From: Salarias fasciatus
Lineage: Eukaryota; Chordata; Actinopteri; Blenniiformes; Blenniidae
Direction of reading: 5' to 3'
Assembly: GCF_902148845.1 (NCBI RefSeq)
Contig: NC_043754.1
Location: 23,774,431 to 23,838,430 of the forward strand
DNA length: 64,000 nt
Numbering within the stretch: the first letter of the stretch is position 1; each line of letters begins with the position of its first letter. Shown here one piece after another: positions 22,748-35,070 of this stretch. A program made the translations under genes and the position numbers. The notes beneath the pieces are model-generated. The model had not been told where the DNA came from, did no database searches, and was given only the letters and a program-made list of their open reading frames with translations.

Positions 22748-25135
22748 AATTCATCCATCCATCCATTTTCCACCGATTATCTGGGACCGAGTCGTGGGGG
22801 CTGCAGTCTAAGCAGAGATGCCCAGACTTCCCTGTCCCCAGACTCTTCCTCCAGCTCTTCTGGAAGGATCTCAAGGCGTTCCCAGGCCAGCCGACAGACA
22901 TAGTCTCTCCAGCGTGTCCTGGGTCTTCCCCGGGGTCTCCTCCCAGTGGGACATGACCAGAACTCCTTCCCAGGGATGTGTCCAGGATGCATCCTAACCA
23001 GATGCCCGAGCCTCCTCAGCTGGTTCTTCTCAATGCGGAGGAGTAGCAGCTCTACTCCAAGGTCCTCCCTGGTGACTGAGCTCCTCACCGTGTCTCTAAG
23101 GGAGCGCCCAGCCACCCTACGGAGGAAGCTCATTTCAGCCGCTTGTATCCGGGATCTTGTCCTTTCGGTCATGACCCAAAGCTCATGATCATAGATAAGG
23201 TTGGGAACGTAGATTGACCGGTAAATCGAGAGCTTCGCCTTTCGCCTCAGCTCCTTCTTCACCACAACGGACCGATACAACGACCGCATCACTGCAAATG
23301 CTGCACCGATCCGCCTGTCAATCTCACGCTCCATCTGTCCCTCACTCGTGAACAAGACCCCAACATACTTGAACTCCTCCACTTGGGCCAGAGTCTCTCC
23401 ACCAACCTGGAGTCTTCCGGTCGAGGACCATGGCCTCGGATTTGGAGGTGCTGATTCTCGTCTCTGTTACTTTACACTCGGCTGTAACCTGCCCCAGTGC
23501 ATGCTGCAGGTCTGGGTTCGATGACGCCAGCAGAAGAACATAATCTGCAAAAAGCAAAGATGAAATCCTGTGGTCCCCAAACTGGACCCCCTCCGGCCCC
23601 TGGCTGCACCTACAAATTCTAATTATTAACAGAACCGGTGATAAAGGGCAGACCTGCCGGAGTCCAACATGCACCAGGAACAGGTCCGACTTACTGCCGG
23701 CAATGCAGACCAGACTCCTACTCCAGTCATACAGAGACCGGGCGGCCCTTAATAAGGGGCCCCGGACTCCGTATTCCTGTTCCTGAAGCACCCCCCACAA
23801 GGCACCATGAGGGACACGGTCGAATGCCTTCTCCAAGTACACAAAACACATGTGGACTGGTTGGGCGAACTCCCACGAACCCTCGAGCACCCTACAGAGC
23901 TCTATGTACTTGGGGCGAATCTCATCCACCCCCAGTACCTTGTCACCTAGGAGCTTACCAACCACCTCAGTGACTTCAGCTTGGGTGATGGATGAGTCCA
24001 CCTCTGAGACCTCAGCCTCTGCTGTCTCCACGGAAGATGTGGCGACGGGATTGAGGAGGTCCTCAAAGTATTCCTTCCACCGTCCAACAATATCCCCATT
24101 TGAGGTCAGCACCTCCCCACCTCCACTGTAAACAGTGTTAGTGGAGACCTGAGTCCCCCCTGAGGCGCTGGACGGTTTGCCAGAATTTCTTCGAGGCTGA
24201 CCGGTAGTCCTCCTCCATGGCCTCCCCGAACTCCTCCCAGACCCGAGTTTTTGCCTCCACAACTGCTCAGGCTGCAGTTCGCTTGGCCTGCCGGTACCTG
24301 TCAGCTGTTTCGGGAGTCCCATGAGCCAACAAGGCTCGATAGGACTCCTTCAGCTTGACGGCAGCCCTTACTTCTGGTGTCCACCACCGGGTTCGGGGGT
24401 TGCCGCCACGACAGGCATTGAGACCTTACGACCACAGCTCCGAGCAGCTGCTTTGACAATGGAGGTGGAGAACATGGTCCGCTCGAACTCAATGTCCCCA
24501 TCCTCCCTCAGGACATGAGAGAAGCTCTCCCGGAGGTGGGAGTTGAAAACACTGCTGACAAAGAGTTCCACTAGACGTTCCCAGCAGACCCTCACAACAT
24601 GTTTGGGTCTGCCAAGTCTGTCCGGTTTCCTCCTCCGCCAGCGAATCCAACTCACCACCAGGTGGTGATTGGTCGACAGCTCTGCTCCTTTCTTTACCTG
24701 AGTTTCCAAGACACGCGGCCGGAGGTCAGATGACACGACAACAAAGTTGATCATCGATCTCCAATCTAGGGTGTCCTGGACACCCCTGTGCTCGAACATG
24801 GTGTTTTTTATGGACAAGCTGTGGCTCGCACAGAAGTCCAATAACAAAACACCACTCGGGTTCAGATCAGAGAGGCCACGCCACCCAGTCACCCCCATCC
24901 AGGTCTTACTGTCGCTGCCCACGTGGGTGTTGAAGTCCCCCAGTACAAACATGGAGTCCCCAGTTGGAGCACTATATAGCACCCCTCCCAGGATCTCCAA
25001 GAAAGTCGGGTACTCTGCACTGCTGTTCGGCCTGTAAGGCGCAGGGACATGACCCTCTCGTTTACTGGGGTGAACTCTAACACATGGCTGCTGAGCCAAA
25101 CAGACAAACCAATATTCGCAAACAATCTTCAGAGT
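22748..25135 (-). mobile_element. Rex3-type (RTE clade) LINE, 5' truncated and broken
   Basis: The 3' end is at the left: repeated GATG units on the minus strand (atccatccatcc on plus) directly follow a short 3' UTR, as known for Rex3. Reading rightward on the minus strand come the C-terminal part with WVMTERTRSRIQAAE and a WRDYV motif, the reverse transcriptase with VDEIRP, CFVYLEKAFDRVP and VGLRQVCPLSP, and an endonuclease part with GDFNTH and a STNHHL motif near 24.6-25.1 kb. The YADD-like catalytic box reads FADYV, so an aspartate is changed. Frames change several times and part of the reverse transcriptase is missing, so the element is dead. The N-terminal endonuclease is incomplete. Confidence 0.88.
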
Positions 25136-25199
25136 GGCACATGTGCAAATGAGCATATCACAGGTTAACTACCTGATACACAGAAATGAAATGCAAACA

Positions 25200-27200
25200 G
25201 ACTGTAGCAGCCCTTGGATTGACGAGGCGTGAAATCAGATTGATGCGTAAGGTCTTTCTTTATTCCCATTGAGATGTGCTCCTTACTACACTGTGAAACT
25301 GTTTTAAACGCATGGATACAAACAAACAAACAAAAAAAAACATTTTAAATAAACATGTTACAGTGTAATCGGATCCTTATAACAAACTTTTCACAATCAT
25401 AAGTTCACCGTACAGACCTCGCTGCGCTCTCCAAGGAATGCAAACAAATCCGAGGGATGCCGCCAGCAGCAGAGGTTGCTTGACGGCTGTGTCAAACTAC
25501 AACTGAGAGCCAAGCGGATGCATTTCATTGATCGCGCACAGGTACGCGCACAGGTAACTTCCGGGTCATTTAAATGTTTACAATGGATAAATATCAAATA
25601 TACAAAATAAATCACAACATTGTTCAACATTCAATATTCTCACGATTTTCAAATCAAATCCACATTTGTCCAGCCCTTTGTCTCTTCTCTCCATTTTGTT
25701 TTCATTTAATACATATTTAAACATACAATAAAATGATGTTATGGCCATTTACACGGACTATTGTTATGCTGATTAGTGTTTCACACCACAAATCACTTTT
25801 ATAACCAAACATACAAAGAATCTATTTATCGTGTGTGTCCTTGACCAGTTGTAGAATTATCATGAACTTCTCCTTTGCTCTTGTCTCTATCTTCTGTGTC
25901 TCTGTCACTTGTATGTGCCTGTCCCTCATGTATCTCTACTTCCTGTTTTTCACTCAGCGCTGTGTCCACCTAGTGGCCAACAGGGGGATCTAATGACCTG
26001 ACAAATTTAATTATGTCTCCATTTACACTGCCACCAATTATGGTTTGATTTATGTGCAAAAAGTTCAAATTCAAACAGCTCCTGAACCCAAGTGACTTCC
26101 TGAGTGTGTTCCTGAGAACTTGAACACAAAGCATTATTTCATGTCAATACCCATAGCTAAATAAATCAATGGTAATTTCAATGGTGCTTCATGAGGCGTT
26201 CATTCCAAGACACAAGGGCCCTCATTTATCAAACGATCTTTCAAACGGGTGTATATCTGAGTGGTGAGCTCATCGTACAACGGGGCTCGCGTGGCATTAC
26301 TGAAACTTCCGTACCTCGCCCATCTCAGCGTTTGAATGGTCGGGTGTTGATAAATACGGCGGCTGAATTTGATCATCATTAACATGTTACGCCCTGAAAT
26401 ATTCACAGTTCTGAAGCCGCGCCCACTGAGGTCAAACACGGAAAAAGAACTGATTTTGGCAAAAAAAGAAACGTTGCCGAGTTGGAAATCAATCCTGTCA
26501 GGTCTGAGGTCAATGTAAATCAGGATGAGCTCTTTGGAGGAATAAAAAATGGAATTAAAAGAGAATAAAAAAAAAGCTGTCTGTAGGACGATCACCACAG
26601 CGGTGCACAGCGTCGCCTGGAGGAAGGCTCACCGGCTGAATTCTGAACCGAATATAGGTCCGTTAATTTAATGCTGATATTACAAATAATGAGGCTGACT
26701 CACGGTATACAGTTCAGATTTTTATTGTTTTGTTTAATTATGTCTCAGAGTCAGACAGCAGCGGCACTGCAGCCCGGTCCCCTCCCCACAGCAGTGACGG
26801 TCCCACCGAGACACACACACCCAGCACCGGACCCGGTGCCGAGCAGGACACAGAACCGAACCGGACACAGGACCGAGCGGACCCGGGACTCAGGCCACGA
26901 GGGCGGTGCATGGCACCCGCTGCCGGTGCTGCTTAAATTAAAGACAATTTATAGAAGTCTTAATAAAATGTTTGACTAAACGACCACTGTCTGTATTTAC
27001 TCTCCCTTTAGCTAATATTTCTAGGCTACTGGCATCACATCACTGATTAAAAAAAATCATTTGCTCAACTTTAGAGTTTATTTACATTTCAGTAGCAGTT
27101 CTTCAGGTCCTGTCTCCTCTGTCCAGCATGCTGGTTTCCACACCAAGTCCTCTCATGGTGCAGGTGCATCCAAAATAACTCTATCAGCAAATGCAATATT
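25200..27200. other. Region between transposons, no gene
   Basis: AT-rich, with no convincing exon. Around 26086-26146 it shares about 60 bases (a tgttcctgagaactt block and an acaaagcattatt block) with 16396-16470 in a claudin intron, so both are probably pieces of one repeat family. Near 26215-26360 there are ends resembling ctcatttatcaaacg and gttgataaatacgg, suggesting a decayed DNA element. Confidence 0.4.
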
Positions 27201-27229
27201 ATGTACAACACCCATACCCATTCTGTGGG

Positions 27230-28330
27230 TTTTTGAGCTTTTCTGCAGGTAACACACTGCTTTATCTAACTGGCCACTGCTTTACTTCCTCCAACAATCT
27301 AGTTACCATTGGCTTTGATTTCATTGAGGGTTTGCCCTCTTACTTGGTGCTGGGTCTTCTTGTGGCAGTTGCCAATGATGAGTTGTGTCATATGACCATT
27401 GCTTGGTAGGATTATTGGATGTCTCATATCGAAGGATAGGGATGCTTTCCTCAAATGTCCTCCTTCTGTCAGTATGTCATCATCGAGCTCTTGGTTGAGC
27501 TGGTAGAGTGGGTGATTGCATGAGAGTTTTCCAGATTCCTGTCTTAGGATGAGCAGTTCTTATCTTAAACAATTTTGCTGCACAAGCTTGATGAATTTAA
27601 GTGACGCTTTCCTTATTTCTTTGACATTTAAAAGTTGAGTCTTCACAGATCTCTCAACGAGCCGGTGAATATATGCTACAACATTCACCAAAGTTATGCA
27701 TTTTGAGAATCGTGACAGTCACGCCAGAAAACGGCCTTCTTCTTCGGTCAGTTTCTTCAGCACCTGTGCTACCTTGACCTCGGGGTCTCTCACCAGCAGC
27801 TCTGATGTTCCCTGCTTGATGTCGAGTGCTCGTCCCCATAGGAACTTGGATCCCGGGACCAATTCGAGTTGATCAACTCAGACACGCTGAGGCCTCTGGA
27901 GGCGTGATCAGCAGGGTTCTCATTTGTGTCAACATAATGCCACTGTTGGGGTCGGTTGATTCACGGATTCTCTGGACCCTGTTTGCTATGAAGGCATGGA
28001 AATGCTGAGCCTCATTGCTGACATAACCCCGGGCTACTGCAAGTCAGTCCAGAAACACTCTTCATCAACTTTGAGCTCTAACTCCTCCTTCAGCATGCAG
28101 ATCACAGTAGTGGAGACCACAGCGGTTAACTCGAGTCAGAGTATCGAGACTACATTTGTGGGTGCGACCCTTGCCTTGACCATTACCACGGTGCAGTATA
28201 CTTTGTCCTGACTGATAGGTCTTATGTATGTGCAGTGAAAGTAACCTTGACTGCTCGCGTCCGAGAAGTAATGCAGCTCCGTTCTTTGGATCTTTCCAAA
28301 ATTCGCAGGAGAGTAACATCTCAGGATTTG
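27230..28330 (-). mobile_element. Fossil BEL/Pao-type LTR retrotransposon, pol fragment
   Basis: On the minus strand, short stretches match the end of the reverse transcriptase/RNase H region and the start of the integrase of BEL/Pao elements, including a QQWHYVDTNENPADHASRG-like segment and an integrase zinc-binding-like part further left. It is broken in many places, lacks gag and recognisable LTRs, and looks old. Confidence 0.7.
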
Positions 28331-28350
28331 AATCTTTTCCAGATTCTTAA

Positions 28351-28517
28351 AGCTAGGGTCGGCAATCTTGGAAAACTAGCATGTATTCGAATGTAGCATC
28401 TCCCCAAGGCTCTGCCCAGCTCCCACCCCATTGGGGGAGCTCCCGTTGGGAGCGAATGCACTGGACTCGAAAGCACGGAGTTTGTGATCGCCTCCCATGT
28501 TATTCACCTTTCTGACG
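28351..28517. mobile_element. Truncated TTAA MITE, relative of 21835-22319
   Basis: Begins after TTAA (28347-28350) with AGCTAGGGTCGGCAATCTTG and follows the element at 21835 to a ttcacctttctgac block, then ends. Only the left part is kept. Confidence 0.85.
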
Positions 28518-28779
28518 CATTTTTTATCAAATCAAAATATGTGACTGGAAAAATAGACCTTTTTTATTTAAGAGTCACAAAACGATACAGGTGCATTTTG
28601 TGCACTGCAGCAGGCTGAATTCTGAAGTCCAGAAACTGCAGATGATGAAGCTAACTTTAACTCTGGGACCTGATGTGTCTGCCACAGATGTCATAACAGA
28701 ACTGTGCTCTGGAGTCAGATGTTGTAACGCACTTTGTTGCACCTTAGCAGGATGGAGAGTAGGCCACATTTTCATTGTG

Positions 28780-28825
28780 AGTACTTCCTGGTCAGTTATT
28801 GAGTCCACCCTTCATACTGATGAAA
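28780..28825. repeat. Short copy of the right end of duplication unit A
   Basis: A block reading cttcctggtcagttattgag and on to ttcatact matches 22405-22435 closely, and it lies just before the start of unit B. It may be the displaced right end of unit A or part of a third, mostly lost unit. Confidence 0.65.
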
Positions 28826-28959
28826 ATAAAGACATTTTTTCTTCTAAACTTCTTTGAACAGCTTCACTAAACACTGTGAAAACTAAAATTAGGGGATGAA
28901 CATCTCAATAATATATTTTCATGACATGAAACTCTTCAGTGCTGCAGACTCCACCCTGG

Positions 28960-29015
28960 ACTCTCGAAACTCAAGGAGGGCTGGATTTTATAATCAAACT
29001 CAGGGCAGATACTAA
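28960..29015 (+). pseudogene. Duplicated terminal fragment of the three-exon claudin
   Basis: Carries about the last 18 codons and the stop of the gene ending at 17645, with no upstream exons or acceptor. It is a breakpoint leftover, not a gene. Its 3' flank has lost the AATAAA found at 18105-18110 in unit A. Confidence 0.8.
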
Positions 29016-30641
29016 AATCTGAGCAAAGACTTTCCTGGCTAAAACACGTTAAATAGATCATTGTCTCCAGATAACAGAACAGGACTTATTGACATATTTA
29101 TTGCTAAGTTTAACACGATACTATTTCAAATTTTCTTGAATTAAAGGACTTCTTCACACAGTAATGTGGACTTTGTTTTCCTGACCACGTTACTTGTTTA
29201 TTTCCCATTTTCCCTGCGTATAGTCTTCCTGGAGAAGGTCATCAAAACAGTACCAATGAAGACATCATGGTTTTATTGTGAACTCCTTGAATTCTTTGCA
29301 GATATTTATTCCAAGCCTTCATCGTTCCAAAACAGCACCCTCTATCTAATTAAGGAAAAAATAAATAAATAAACAGATTCCCTTTACTGGAAACTACAAG
29401 ACTGAGTAGATTGTCCAAGCTTTTGAAAAGAATGTAAGAATAAATAAAAACCCGTAGTACTGCAAAATATTTAGTTTTGATAGGGTTAGTTTTCAAAACC
29501 ACAGATATACAAGCATTTATTATGAACTGAGCACTGGATTTCAAATAACACACATCAAATGTAAAGCAAACCTTTAGCACTTATTAGAAAAACAATGACC
29601 AAATAAAACATTGCATCCAATGTAAAAAGTAAAGATTTGATTGTGAAATCATCTTTTCATTTAAGACAGATATGGGTGAAGGACACAGGTTATTTTCACT
29701 ATCATTATGATTATGAGTAAAGGAGACAGCCATATCAACCACACATGGAGTTATTTGTGCTGTTATATGTCAACATGTTCCAGAGATAACAATGAGGCCA
29801 GCTGACAGCTCTGCTGGGGTTCAGGAAGAGATAACTCAGATGCTGTGTGGGAAGTGGTTCAACTATCCACCAATGCTGGCCCTCCAAATTACAGGACGAT
29901 CCGACTGCTTTGAGATACATCCACATATTTATACAGCATTGCCTTAGTCCTGGAGCCTGCGCTGAACTGTGGATGCCTCCCTGCTCCGGCACACCTGACT
30001 CAAATGAATCAGCCATGATGAAGCCCTGAAAACACCTGATGTCTTCAGCTTCATGCCTGTTCTGTTACCTGATCTCAACACTGCACACTGAGGAAAATCC
30101 ACAGTTTGTCAACTGCTTACTGCACTAAGGAGAAGAAGGCAACAACTTGCTGGTATTGTTTGCAAATTTGATCTGTGTTTTGAGCCTTCATTACAAGTCA
30201 AGGTTCAGTGGTGCTGTAGCCGCTGCATCCTCAGTATGAGCAATGAAGCTAAACCTGCAGTTCAGTGACTTTTACTTCAGTGTTGCACAAAAATACTTGA
30301 CATGTTTATATTTAAAATAGTCATTCAGGGCAATGTGTTCATGGCTCTCACGTCTGTTGCTGCTGTTCTTTTTTTGTCTTCAGGTTTCTGTTTACTGCAG
30401 CTGAAATAACCTGGTTTGGTGAGATTTCTTAACAAACCAGTTTCAGTCCCAAGACGACAGAAGATAACTCCTCCTCTGACTCCCCCCTGAGTGTCATACC
30501 TTGCACAAGAGGAAGCTCTGGTCATTTCTGAGAGGGTGATTTAAAACAGAAAAACTTTACCCGCCTGCTTTCTTCACACATCGCTCAAACTCTCGGCAGC
30601 AGACAGCTTGGCTCATTCCACGAGATCGCCGGAGCGTCAGC

Positions 30642-31274
30642 ATGGTGTCTGCTTGTAGACAGATTCTGGGCTTGTCCCTGGCCGTCATCGGGTTCTTTGG
30701 GAGCATCGTCATCTGTGCGCTCCCCACCTGGAAAGTCACAGCCTTCATCGGTGCCAACATCGTCACGTCTCAGGTGATCTGGGAAGGTTTATGGATGAAC
30801 TGCGTGACCCAGAGTACCGGCCAGATGCAGTGCAAAGTCTACGATTCCCTGCTGGCCTTGCCTCAGGACCTGCAGGCTGCCAGAGCTCTGGTGGTCATCG
30901 CCATCATCGTCGGGGTCTTTGGGATCCTGCTTGGTGTGATTGGAGGCAAATGCACCAACTTTGTGGGGGATGAATCTCAGAAGTGCAAAGTGGCCATTGC
31001 CTCTGGAATCGTCTTCATCATCGCAGGCCTTCTGGTGCTCATACCCGTCTGCTGGACCGCCAACACCATCATTCGGGATTTCTACAACCCGATCCTGACC
31101 AACGCTCAGAAGAGGGAGCTGGGGGCTTCGCTGTACATCGGCTGGGGGTCCGCGGGGCTGCTGTTCCTGGGGGGAGGCATCCTCTGCAGCTCCTGTCCTC
31201 CTAGCGATGAGAAGAACTATGACGTTAAGTATTCCAAGGCTCGCTCTGTGGACAGCAGCAGGGCCTACGTTTAG
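30642..31274 (+). CDS. Claudin in duplication unit B, 210 aa
   Basis: A single-exon claudin, sister of the gene at 20232. It has W30, W47-x-G-L-W51, C54, C64, the second-loop DFYNP and the [14 protein letters not shown] segment, and ends in Ala-Tyr-Val for PDZ binding. At nearly every site where the sisters differ this copy carries the common claudin residue, so it is probably the conserved copy. The promoter-proximal 130 bases are also shared between the sisters, and a TTTAAA-like element lies about 105 bases before each ATG. AATAAA is at 31641-31646. Confidence 0.96.
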   Translation: MVSACRQILGLSLAVIGFFGSIVICALPTWKVTAFIGANIVTSQVIWEGLWMNCVTQSTGQMQCKVYDSLLALPQDLQAARALVVIAIIVGVFGILLGVIGGKCTNFVGDESQKCKVAIASGIVFIIAGLLVLIPVCWTANTIIRDFYNPILTNAQKRELGASLYIGWGSAGLLFLGGGILCSSCPPSDEKNYDVKYSKARSVDSSRAYV

Positions 31275-31829
31275 GTCCAAAGTTCTGCGCCAAGGAACTC
31301 CAACTGAGCCTGATCAGTCAGAAGAACTGTACAATGTGAATTTTCTTGTGTTTTTGCTGTATGAATGTATAACATGTTTTTATCTCAGACTTCCAGATCA
31401 TAACCACCCAACATGCTGTGAAATGTCTAAATGATCATTCTGTCAGTAAACATTTATCCTTTTTAATGGACTGTAGTTTATTCAAATTTAACGTTCTACA
31501 TAAATGACTCTCATGAAATGAGAAGGATCATATTACTATCTGTGAATGTGAAATCTCTTAAATTGAAATGTTTTCTTTCACTCCACTTTTATAGTTGAAA
31601 CTGGCTGAATAGTGATTGAAATATAACATTTGCTGCTTTTAATAAACATTTTACTCAGATTCAGTTTCTCTCGTCATTTGTGTGAAAGGTACTTTTTTTT
31701 GTTTGTTTTTTTACTTTCTTTTTTAAAAGATTTCTGAGAAGGTATGTTAAACATGTGGATCTGGTTTCATGAGTGCTCATGAAAGAATCTTTGCAAACTG
31801 GTTGTGACGCCTCCCGTCTGCCCAGCAAA

Positions 31830-32900
31830 GGAAATATGTAAATATGCTGCCACAACTATACGTCTTCAGTATCCTCACATTTCCATGTTTTAGTCAATAA
31901 AAACACATTTGTTCCTCTGATTTATTTATTTTTTTTAAATCTTAATTGTTTCAGTCAGATTTCAAATTCTGGTGTTGAGGAAGCTCAGCTGTAGATCAAT
32001 GCAGAGACCAGATCATAGATGATTTTGAGCCTGAGGCTGTTGCGTTTGGTGTGCTTGCTGCCATGTTGTGGGTGATAAGGGGGTTTCTGCTTGTTTCAAA
32101 CTGGTTTTTCAGCAGCGCGGCTGCTTCCTGAGTGAAACTGGTTTGTCTCCTTGTTAAAATATTGGATTCCATCTCCTCCAGTTACAAAGGCTTTCTGTGT
32201 GCACACAGTTCACGTGCAATGCTCACTTAAGCGTGCACAAAAGCTGCACTCCTCACTAATTGTGTTCACAAATCAGAATCGGCTTCGACGGAGAGACTGA
32301 ATGATGCGAATGTTTCAGGCACAGAGGGCTTTTGTTCTCCTTCCAAAGCCTTTTTTTTCCCTTCTCCAAAATAATCTCAAGTCATTTTGCATAAAAGATG
32401 GGAAAACATGATGTCATGGTTTCTCCCTCACTCCCTTCACCTTTTAGTTAGCCTCCTCCCCTTTTGCTTCCCGGTGGAGTGGGTGTGGTGCAGCTACACC
32501 TGGCCAGTAGCACAGGCAGCAGCTCAGATGACAAAAAAGGTAGAAACAGGGGCCGGATGGAAGGAGAGGCGAGGAGGCAGCGACACAAAGAGGGAGGGAC
32601 AGATGGAAAATAGGCTGCAAACAAATGAAGAGAGGCTGAACTGAGACACACCTGGAGTCAAGCAAAAGCTCCCGGCGGCAGGGCAGACAGAAAACAGCCA
32701 GGCAAGGCTCTGCGTCCACTGAAGAAGAAACTTTGTAACTTGCCAGAAAATGTTTCACACCAAAATGGAGCAGCGTGAGAAAAGGAGAAATTCCTGACAA
32801 GAGAAGAAAAGCTGTTTTTCTAAAACACCAAAAGGAGACTGAGCACAGAGACGAGGACGGAAGGAAAGAAGCTGCACAGAAGGGACACGACACTGCAGCA
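31830..32900. other. Spacer, probably including a claudin leader
   Basis: I see no gene. The purine-rich stretch from about 32520 to 32923 may be the 5' UTR of the claudin starting at 32924. Confidence 0.4.
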
Positions 32901-32923
32901 GTTTTTCTCCCTGCGTCTCCACC

Positions 32924-33880
32924 ATGGCCTCGCTGGGGATGCAGATGCTGGCCAGCGCCCTGTGCCTCGCCGGGTGGGCGGGGGTCCTCATCAGCTGCCT
33001 GTTGCCCATGTGGAGGGTCACGGCCTTCGTGGGCAGCACCATCGTCACCTCGCAGACCATCTGGGAGGGCATCTGGATGACCTGCGTGGTCCAGAGCACG
33101 GGCCAGATGCAGTGCAAGCCCTACGAGTCCCTCCTTGCCCTCAGCGCCGACCTGCAGGCCGCCAGGGCTCTCACCGTTCTTGCGATCGCCACTGGTGGCA
33201 TGGGTCTCATTCTGGCGTTTGTCGGTGGAAAGTGCACCCGCTTTTTGGATGAGGAAGGAGGCGGGGCAAAGAGCAGAGTGGCTATAGCGGCGGGGGCAGT
33301 GCTGATCGTCGCAGGGGTGCTGTGCCTGATTCCCTCGTCCTGGGTGGCCGGGGCAGTGGTCAGGAAGTTCTACAGCGCGTCCATAGACGCTCAGCGGCGG
33401 GAGATCGGAGCCTGCCTCTACATCGGCTGGGGGGCGTCCATCCTGCTCATCCTGGGAGGGGGTTTGTTCATCCACTCGTCGTGTCCCCTCAAAGCCCACG
33501 ACAAAGACAAGAGCCCCTCCGTCCGCTACCTGGTGGTCCGCTCCTCTAACGGCTCAACCCAGATGGGTTCTCACCGCAGCCAGGTACCGTCTGCAAGGGC
33601 GCCGCCCGTCACAGCGATGCCCCCCAGGTCTCACAGCCACGACGGATCCACCTCCAAGTACGCACGGCCTCCTCTGGAGGATGGACCCGAGCATTACTCA
33701 GAGAGATCATGGGCATCTTCGTCAAAATCACAAATGAAAAGACAAGACTCTTTCCGCTCTGACCCCAGCGAGGCGTTATCCACAAAGTCTCAGCTGAAAC
33801 GAGCAGAAATGGAAGACAACTCATCACACAACAGCTATAATGAAGATGTATCCTCCAATCCAGCAAGAACATACCTATAA
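32924..33880 (+). CDS. Long-tailed claudin, 318 aa
   Basis: A single-exon claudin whose first 185 residues form an ordinary claudin core (MASLGMQML start, W30, GIW at 49-51, C54, C64). It is followed by a cytoplasmic tail of about 130 residues where 20-40 is usual. The tail is rich in Ser, Arg, Lys, Pro and His, has repeated K-S-Q-[ML]-K-R blocks (twice, around residues 265-295) and acidic stretches near the end. The final residues are Thr-Tyr-Leu, still compatible with PDZ binding. The second loop has FYSAS instead of FYNP. Ser-rich basic repeats suggest phosphorylation, by inference only. AATAAA is at 34278-34283, with another near 34414. Confidence 0.94.
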   Translation: MASLGMQMLASALCLAGWAGVLISCLLPMWRVTAFVGSTIVTSQTIWEGIWMTCVVQSTGQMQCKPYESLLALSADLQAARALTVLAIATGGMGLILAFVGGKCTRFLDEEGGGAKSRVAIAAGAVLIVAGVLCLIPSSWVAGAVVRKFYSASIDAQRREIGACLYIGWGASILLILGGGLFIHSSCPLKAHDKDKSPSVRYLVVRSSNGSTQMGSHRSQVPSARAPPVTAMPPRSHSHDGSTSKYARPPLEDGPEHYSERSWASSSKSQMKRQDSFRSDPSEALSTKSQLKRAEMEDNSSHNSYNEDVSSNPARTYL

Positions 33881-35070
33881 TACGATACAAACACATGAGT
33901 ATGATGCATGAAGTTATGTTTATTATGTTTACACACAGTTTACTGTAAGAGGTGAAAGAAGAAATGCTGGTTTGTTTTTGTGAATATTTACTGTTGAATA
34001 GCAGCTCAGATATAGCCATGCTTTACTATGCTTTGTTTTTAAAGTACAGACAGAAATCACTCTCATGTTTACTGGACATGTGACTTGCTGGAGTGGATGT
34101 CTTCTTTTGTGGAGCGTGTTGTGAACCATCATTACATTAAGATGCACTAAATACCGAATCCGTCGCCATGAAGAATTTTACCTCAAACCTTTTAGCTTTG
34201 TGTTTATGCCAGACTTTCAATCATTGTGAGTGGAAAAGTAGCTTCATCATTTAAAAGCATTGCAGTTTAACCTTGTCAATAAAAGCACTAACGTGTTGAA
34301 TGTATAAAATCTGACAGTGCTGTTCTAACAGGGACGTTTGTGAAGACTCTGCTTGTTATCACTGTGAATTACCTTTGATTTGTTTTTAATTGGACAAATG
34401 TTCATACACTTTCCAATAAATGATTTTTTAATTTCAATTTTGAAATCACATCTTTTATTTTACATGTTTAATTGCATTGAATATACAAAATGAGTCGTAG
34501 CGGTTGAAGGGCCATTCAGCAGCATCCCCCCCCTGGACTTTGAGAGATTCCCAGGTTAATAAAATCCACAAGACAAACTGGTTTGACAGAGAGTCGCAGG
34601 TGTGTGTTGTCAGAGGTGGAAGCACAATGTGTTTGTCGTGGACTGACATTGAGTTTCAGTGAATCATGTTTGCAGAGTGTAGCTTTGGTTTCATGGCTTC
34701 AGATATTCTGCAGCATCATCCTCTCATCATAACACAGTGTTGTGGCGAGACATGCATTGGTGATGACTCAGAGAGTGGACGTTCAATTCTCTAAATGCTG
34801 AAGCAATAAGCCTCAATAAGCAAAGCAAAACAACAAAAAATAAACGGTGATAAAAGCATCTGTTGGAAGGAATAATACTTTTTACTTGTATTGTGATAAT
34901 TTTTTTTATAGCAGCTTGTTTTAAATGCATTACTATCCAGAGTGGCAAACAAAGAAGATGTGAAAGATGAATAAACAGCATAAGTTGAAATTTAAAAACA
35001 CATACTGACTGTGTAAAATACTCTGGTAAAAGAAAAAAAGTTCTTATATGTACTCAAATAATACCAATTA
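33881..35070. other. 3' UTR and spacer
   Basis: 3' UTR of the long-tailed claudin to about 34440, then spacer without a recognised gene. Confidence 0.5.

Larger units (their letters stand above)
28960..31810 (+). repeat. Segmental duplication, unit B
   Basis: Starts with a copy of the last coding bases of the three-exon claudin ([18 protein letters not shown] then stop), continues through its 3' flank and the claudin at 30642, and ends near 31810. None of unit A's MITEs are present. It has about 270 extra bases near 30100-30380 that unit A lacks. Confidence 0.85.

Noticed and set aside
32444-33499. 351-codon minus-strand frame across the long-tailed claudin
   Set aside because: Again an antisense shadow in GC-rich coding sequence.
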